Origin: Eleusine coracana subsp. coracana
Lineage: Eukaryota > Streptophyta > Magnoliopsida > Poales > Poaceae
DNA: 64,000 nt
Direction of reading: 5' to 3'
Assembly (NCBI GenBank): GCA_032690845.1
Contig: CM064427.1
Coordinates: 9,063,501 to 9,127,500, forward strand
Positions 57,471 to 64,000 of this stretch are shown here, piece by piece. Numbering within the stretch: position 1 is the stretch's first letter; each line of letters starts with the position of its first letter. The notes under the pieces were generated by a model that was not told the origin of the DNA, searched no databases, and worked only from the letters and a program-made list of their open reading frames with translations. The position numbers were made by a program, and so were the translations under genes.

Positions 57471-59665
57471 ATGGAAAAGCATGCGATCAAGCTTTGGATG
57501 TTTGATGGAGAGGACTTTTCCTACTGGAAGTCACGGACTAAGGCTTATCTCTTAAGCCAAGGATGTGCAATTTGGGAGATCGTGGATTAGGACTACGCCA
57601 TACCGGACGACCTTAACACCACGCCCGTAGGTGAGTTAACCAGGTATAAGAACAACTCCAAAACTGTCAATATCTTGTTGTCTGCTCTAGGTAGGAATGA
57701 ACATGACCATGTTGCTCATCTTGATACTGCACATGCCATTTGGGTAAAGCTTTGCACGTACCATAAGGGTACTAATCAAGTCAAGTCTATGTGTAAGGAT
57801 TCTTACAATAGACAGTGCCAAACCTTTGCGCAAAAATCTGGCGAGTCACTAGATGACACTTTTCGTAGGTTTGAGGCCATTGTGTGCAATTGCGGGCTTG
57901 TGGTAACCTTGTGTACAGTGATAATGATAGAGCTAAGCAATTGTTGTATTCACTTGATGAAAATGCTTAGGGGGTTGAGATTGCTGCACTAGAAAAAATT
58001 GCTGATTTCAATATCCTGGACTATGAGCAGCTGTATAGCAAGCTAAAATCTCATGAATTGTCTAGGAAGTCTCATCCTAATCTTGGTAATCCTGCTTCTA
58101 GCATGGCTTTGCTTTCTAGCTCTCAAAAGGGTAGTCACAGTGGTGCTTCTTATGGAACTAACCCCTCACTTGACAAGTCTTCTTTGGAGTTTGCTCTTTC
58201 TTCTCTTGTTGCAGCTACCGATGAACAGATGGAGTGCATTCCTGACGAAGAGTTGTCCTTGCTCACAAGGAAGTTCAAAAAGTTCTACAACAACCGCAAG
58301 GAGAGAAGAGGAGGTGGTTCAAGAACCTACTTCGAGTGTGGCGACCCGGGACACTTCATTGCTGATTGTCCCAAGAAGAAGAAGAAGGTCGGGTACGACG
58401 ACAACAACACTGAAGACTTCAAGCAAAAGAATAACCGCTTCTACAAGAAAGGCAAGAACTCAAAGAAGTTCGCCAAGGCCATTGCACGCGCCTGCCTTGC
58501 CGCCTTGAGCGATATGGACCTCACATCAAGCAAAGGCCTTACAAGCTCAGAGGAGGAGGTTGAAAAGCCACGAGCCAAGAGGAAGGACGACTTCACCGGG
58601 CTTTGCTTCATGGCAAATAATGATCACGACACCGACTTTGGCTCTGACTCTGACACAAGCGAGGTACCTCCCACTCTTGATGATCTCTCGTCTGAACTTG
58701 ATCATTTGCGCGATGTTCTGCTCATGCAAGATGATAAGCTTCGCAGCATTGTTCATGAGAATAGAGAGTTTAAGTCTAAGTTGAAGAGTGCTGAGTATGA
58801 AATCACTTCGCTTAGGTCTAAGCTAGCAAAAGATGACATTGCTGTTGAGTGTGAGTCTTGTCAAGTTGTGATGAATGATCTCAGTCAGAGGGGAAGTGTG
58901 CATGCTCAAGTTCCCAGTCAGCTTGAGAGTGCCCTTAAAGAGCTTGATGAATTCAAAGCTAGACCAACTCTTTTGGGTGCATGTCAGAAGTGCCCCAAAC
59001 TCACTAATGAGTTGGAAGCTCAAACCCTCAAAGTCAAAGAGCTCGAGTCCAAGATGCTAGATGAGACTCGCTCTAAAGTTCTCCCACCACCATGTGTAGT
59101 GTGTGGCTCTCTCAAGGATAAGCTTGCAATCACTAGAGAGGAAAACAAAATCCTAACCCAAGAATATGACTATCTCATCTCTCATCCCCAAAGAACCCTA
59201 GTGAGTGAGGAAAAGATTGAGAGTGACTTGGCAAGAGTCAAAGAAAGTGCCAGTAGGTCAACCTACAACTTGGGCTTGGGATTTGAGAGGGTTGATAAGG
59301 AGAGTGAGAATGTGGGTAAGTTTGTGCCTAGCTCTAGCTACAGGGATGAGGAACAGTCCATCAAACCCACTGACACATACTACCCACCTAACCTCAATCC
59401 TTCCTTCAACCCAAAGCAAGCCAAGAAGCCAAAACCCAAACCCACTGTGCAAGCTAAGCCTAAACATGAGAGTGTCTACATTTGCATGTTTTGTGGTCGT
59501 AAGGGTCACTTGGATGAGTATTGTTATAGGCTTAAGAGAATTGAGAGAATGCAAGCTAAGTTAACTAGGAATGTGCATCATGATGATTTTGTTGGTTTTC
59601 AGCCTCGCTCTTTTTCTCGTGCCTATTGTGGACCGGGTCATTCCTCATATGGCTTTGATTCATGA
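57471..59665 (+). pseudogene. Gag of the second copia element, few lesions
   Basis: Starts MEKHAIKLWMFDGEDFSYW at 57471. A stop at 57588 and a frameshift near 57900 precede a long open stretch 58058-59665. It holds a first zinc knuckle near 58330 whose first Cys is Tyr (YFECGDPGHFIADC), a coiled-coil middle part (58680-59210), and a second, intact knuckle CMFCGRKGHLDEYC near 59485. It ends with a stop at 59663, after which the same frame continues toward pol with two more stops. Composition and length fit a Sirevirus Gag. Confidence 0.85.
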
Positions 59666-62600
59666 AACAGAGGCCTTGCTCAGCAGCGCTTTGGCGCCCC
59701 ACGTTTTCCCCATCATGGTGAGTGTCGCTCGCGTGGATTTGGCTTTTACACAGATGAACTCTATCCTCACAACCCCAGGTTTGAGTCAAGACGCTTTGAC
59801 AGGCCACGCTTTCCCCATCATGGTACTTGTTCCACGCGTTCGACTGGTAATGTGTAAAGAACTGTGATAACCCCTGCAGGTCATGTGATTCAGTGCTGGC
59901 TTCCCAAGAGTTTTGTTTCTAACCCCAGCACTGAGTCATCGATCTTTCCTTCTTGTTCTTTCTAGGCAGCAGGTGGAGGCTTGGAGAATAAATGGTTGAT
60001 GGACTCCGGGTGTTCACGCCACATGACCAGAGATGAAAAGTGGTTCTCCAGCCTCACTCCCTTGAAGCGCCAGGAGTATGTGACCTTTGGAGATGACAAG
60101 AGAGGGAGAGTGAAGGCAAGAGGCGCGGTAAAGGTAAATGAAAAATTCACTCTCAAGGATGTTGGTTTAGTTGAGCATCTCAAGTACAATCTCCTCTCTA
60201 TCTCTCAGTTGCTTGATGTTGGTTTGGAAGTGCACTTTGAGAAAAATGCTTCTTATGTTCTTGATTCGAATGACTCTTTGGTTTGTGGGATTTCTAGCAT
60301 TGGGAAAGTTTTTCAGGCTGATTTTGCTGGTTCTCCTGGTTCTCACAAGTTTTTATTTGCTCAATCTTCTTCTGAGCTCTGGAAATGGCAAACGAGACTA
60401 GGTCACATGAGCTATGACATGCTTTGTCGCTTGAGTGGCCTAGGTTTGATCTGAGAATTGCCTAAGCTCAAATTTGATAAGGATTTGGTTTGTGCTCCTT
60501 GTCGTCATGAGAAAATGATTGCCGCTTCTCAGCCACCAATCAATTTGGTGATGACTGAACGCCCTAGAGAGCTGCTTCATATGGACACTGTTGGTCCTTC
60601 TCGGGTTCGTTCGGTGGGTGGGAAGTGGTATGTTCTTGTGATTGTTTATGACTACTCTCGCTACTCTTGGGTTTACTTTCTTGAGAGCAAGGATGAAGTG
60701 TTTTTATCACTTTCAGAGCTTAGCTTTGAGGTTGTTCAAGGAACTTCCTCGTGCATTACCAGCAATTCGTAATGATAATGGCACCGAGTTCAAGAACTTC
60801 TCCTTTGTTGCTTTTAGCATTGAGCATGGTATTGAGCATCAGTTTTCAGCACCTCGTGTCCCTCAGCAGAATGGTGTGGTTGAAAGAAAGAATAGAACCT
60901 TGGTGGAAATGGCTCGGACGATGCTCGATGAGCATAGGACTCCGAGGCAGTTTTGGGCTGAGGCCATTACCGTTGCTTGCTATGTTTCCAATCGGATTTT
61001 CTTGCACTCAATTCTTAATGTGACTTTCTATAAGCTATGCTTTGGGAGGAAGACATCTATTTCTCATTTGCGCGCTTTTGGTTGCAAGTGCTTCATTCTG
61101 AAGTGTGGCAATCTTGATAAGTTTGAGTCGAGATCTTCTGATGGCATCTTTTTTGGCTACACCCTTCATGGCCATTCTTACAGAGTTTTGAATTTGGAAA
61201 CTAACACCATCGTAGAGTCCTGTGATGTAACCTTTGATGAATCAAACTCTTGTACAAGCAATGTGGTTGAGACTGTAGGTAACAGGGAGATGGAGGAGAG
61301 TATCTTTGTAGAAGAGGACCTATAGGGCTTGGATGATGACGATGATGAGTCTTTCCATCCCACATCCGAGCTTGTTCCTGCTGCTTCCACCACCCCAGTA
61401 GAGGGTCCAGAAGCTTCTACATCGACCTCAGCAGCTGTTGAGCCACCTCCAGCTATGGTTGAGGGGGAGGTAAGCTCTGAAAGAGAGGCCCCTCACCACA
61501 TTCAGCGTCAACATCCACCTCAACAGATGATCGGTAATCTCTATGAGAGGACAACAAGGTCAACGTCTGCACATCTCACCTGCTTTACTAACTCTCTCTT
61601 TGTTATCACCTTTGACCTCGGGATGTTGGACACGTATTATCTGATGAACATTGGGTTAATGCCATGCACGAGGAGTTAGAAAACTTTGAGAGAAACAAAG
61701 TGTGGACCCTAGTAGAGCCTCTTGTTGGTGTCAATGTCATAGGAACCAAGTGGGTTTTCAAAAACAAGCATGGGAAAGATGGTGAGGTTGTTAGAAACAA
61801 GGCTAGGCTTGTTGCCCAGGGTTTCAATCAAGTGGAGGGCTTAGATTATGGGGAAACCTTTGCTCCTGTTGCACGTGTAGAAGCCATTAGGATCTTGCTT
61901 GCATTTACTGCCTCTAAGGGCATTAAACTCTACCAAATGGATGTCAAGAGTGTTTTCCTAAATGGTTTCATAAAGGAAGAGGTTTATGTGAAACAACCGC
62001 CTGGTTTTGAGCACCACAAATACCCAAACCGTGTGTACAAGCTTCAAAAGGCTTTGTACGGGCTAAAGCAAGCACCTAGGGCATGGTATGCTAGGCTTAA
62101 GACTTTCTTGCTAGAGCGCGGGTATGTCATGGGATGTGTTGACAAAACCTTGTTTACTCTAAAGCATGGCAATGACTTTCTAATGGTTCAGATTTACGTG
62201 GATGATATCATCTTTGGAGGTTCCTCTCATGCTTTTGTGTCCAGATTTCAGGAAGCAATGGAAAGTGAATTTCAAATTTCGATGATAGGCGATCTCACCT
62301 TCTTTCTTGGACTTCAAATCAAGCAGTGCAAGCAAGGCACCTTCATACATCAAGCCAAGTACACGAATTATCTCCTAAAGAAGTTCGACATGGTTAATGT
62401 GAAGCCGTTGTCAACACCAATGTCCACAACAACGGCACTTGACCTGACAAAGACTATGAAGCGGTGGACCAAAGGGAGTACAGGAGCATGATTGGCTCCC
62501 TCTTGTACCTGATGGCGACAAGACCCGACATACACTTTGCAGTGTGTCTTTGTGCTCGCTTTTAAGCTTCCCCAAGGGTGACTCATCGCAAGGCTGTCAA

Positions 62601-63147
62601 GCGCATCTTTAGGTATCTCAAATACACCCTTGAGTTCGGTCTTTGGTACTCTGCATCTTCATCTCTTGATCTCATTGGGTATTCGGATGCGGTCTTTGCT
62701 GGGTGTAGAATTGATAGAAAGAGCACTTCTGGTACTTGCCATTTCTTGGGTACTTCTTTGATCTGTTGGTCTTTTTGTAAGCAGTTGAGTGTAGCCCAAT
62801 CCACCAAAGAGGCTGAGTATGTTGTAGCTGCTAGCTGCTGCTCACAAATCCTATGGATTGTGTCCACCATGAGAGACTATGGGTTAACCTTTAAGGGTGT
62901 TCCACACATGTGTGATAACTCAAGTGCCATATGCTTAGCCAAGAACCCAGTCCTACATGATAAGGTCAAACACATAAATGTGAAATTCCACTTCCTGAGA
63001 GATAATGTTGAGAAGGGAGATGTTGAGGTCAAATACATCGATACCAAAAACCAATTGGCTGATATCCTTACGAAGCCCCTAGATGCTTCAAGATTTGCTT
63101 TTATTCAGGGAGAGCTTGGTGTTTGTCGTCCTTATGGCATCATTTGA
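59666..63147 (+). pseudogene. Pol of the second copia element, nearly complete
   Basis: Protease WLMDSGCSRHM (from about 59993); GAG-pre-integrase WKWQTRLGHMSYDMLC; integrase zinc residues in CAPCRHEK; core Asp in LLHMDTVGP and NDNGTEFKN, with Glu in VVERKNRT; RT from IGTKWVFKNKHGKDG (about 61740) with YVDD intact at 62195-62206; RNase H near 62680 (GYSDAVFAGC) and KEAEYVVAASCC. Lesions: stop at about 60452, frameshift about 60745, stop at 61323, frameshifts about 61620 and 62465, stop at about 62563. Copia gene order is complete, and the PPT TTTGAGGGGGAG follows the stop. Confidence 0.88.
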
Positions 63148-63156
63148 GGGGGAGTT
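63144..63156 (+). other. Polypurine tract after pol of the second copia element
   Basis: TTTGAGGGGGAGT follows the pol stop. Sireviruses often carry several such tracts between pol and the 3' LTR, so the LTR need not begin here. Confidence 0.55.
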
Positions 63157-64000
63157 GGTGTTCTCTTGTATCTATGTATCTTACCTTTTTCTTGCATTTC
63201 ATCTCATATGTAATATTTGCATATGTAATATCTTGTATTTCTCTTGGCTGATTGAGCTTGAGCTAAGTTGTGTGGGTGTGATAGTAATCTCTCATGCTTA
63301 GATTTTCTAGATAGCTTGTTATAGACTCTTTTGAGCAACTTGCTAATCTTAAAGGTCAATTGAGCTTCTTGTGAACCTTATGAACTAATCTTGTTAAGAC
63401 TTGCTCACCATGTGTGTAATTGTTTTTATCCCTGTCAAAACTTGTGTTGAGGCTAGTCTAGAGGATGTCTTGGCTTTGGCACCTTGTGTTTGCGAAATAG
63501 AAGGCTTTGCAAATGTTTAGCTCATGATGGACCATTGTGGGAACGTGTGTTCCTTTTGTCGCAAAGGCATGCTCTTTTATCATGTGAATAAATCATGAAA
63601 AATCTGCTAAGTGCTTTGATCAAAATAATTCTAAAATGCTCAATCCAAACACTATGACTTGAGGCCTCGAGGTGTTTGCCGTAACCATTCGTATGACCCT
63701 CCGCATGGATAAGAGGACACATAAGGATAAACAATAAACACTTGATCAATTGAGTTTTTGTTGCATATGTGAGCGTTTGTAAAGCTCATTTTCTGCGAAT
63801 GTGTGTTGCCTTGGTTGAGATGGAGATTGGCTAGGTTCTTTTGATTCACTTGATACTTGTTTTGCCTTGGATGGGAGTACTTACACATGTGGTGGCAGTT
63901 TTTCTCATAATAAGCAAATTTGATTCTATCTAATCTAGTCAATCTTTTTGCTTAGCTTGTATAGCTCTTGGTGTTTATGTCTTGCTATCTATTTTTGGTC
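63148..64000 (+). other. 3' non-coding region of the second copia element, LTR start not seen
   Basis: This T-rich stretch with TTGAGC and TTGTT words has no recognised gene. It does not match the 55560-57407 LTR by eye, so the 3' LTR is probably outside the window. Confidence 0.5.

Noticed and set aside
63144..63180. Start of the 3' LTR right after the polypurine tract
   Set aside because: The following sequence does not match the 5' LTR seen at 55.6-57.4 kb, so the LTR probably begins outside the window.

Overview
The window is a piece of a grass (Poaceae-like) nuclear chromosome. Two intron-rich plant genes occupy the first 17 kb and a dense, nested transposon zone fills the rest. The evidence is GT-AG spliced genes matching plant families, Sirevirus-type Ty1/copia elements, a Tat-lineage Ty3/gypsy element with an antisense ORF, CACTA elements, and Stowaway-type and other MITEs. 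No prokaryotic, organellar or RNA genes were recognised. The species cannot be named from sequence alone.

Genes. Positions 414-9129 (+) hold the last 29 recognisable exons of a multidomain protein: an L-threonate/3-hydroxyisobutyrate dehydrogenase-type domain, then an OtnK-type (DUF1537) four-carbon acid-sugar kinase, then a class II aldolase. Its 5' end lies upstream of the window. All exon phases agree over 998 codons, but the dehydrogenase domain has one in-frame TAA (1841-1843). Positions 10272-16782 (-) hold a complete 11-exon FAB1/PIKfyve-type phosphatidylinositol-3-phosphate 5-kinase of 1598 residues without a FYVE finger. The two genes are convergent, about 1.1 kb apart. From 16.8 to 21.2 kb is the FAB1 upstream region plus AT-rich DNA.

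21.2-43.8 kb. Two CACTA copies of one family lie in opposite orientation. Copy A (21232 to about 32336, +) lost its transposase region and contains a truncated Tat-type gypsy element (about 22258-29587). Copy B (about 36708-43825, -) keeps degraded transposase genes and a C48/Ulp1-like peptidase gene, plus a 70-bp Stowaway MITE whose empty site is visible in copy A. Between them are several copies of one MITE family, a miniature LTR retrotransposon (TRIM/SMART-like, 33553-34326) with only 39 bp between its LTRs, and a 502-bp foldback element.

43.8-64 kb. Two Sirevirus-like copia elements lie head-to-tail. The first (LTR at 44811-46072, decayed gag and pol to 53224, 3' region to about 55.5 kb) is interrupted by a large Sirevirus-type solo LTR (about 48201-49903). 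The second (LTR ending at 57407, gag and pol to 63147, 3' LTR outside the window) is much better preserved. The LTRs carry arrays of short GC-rich palindromes and a C10-C14 tract just before their 3' end.

The two host genes show no shared pathway. The first likely acts in breakdown of four-carbon sugar acids such as L-threonate, and the second makes PI(3,5)P2 on endosomes. The rest is a layered record of transposition, deletion and decay.
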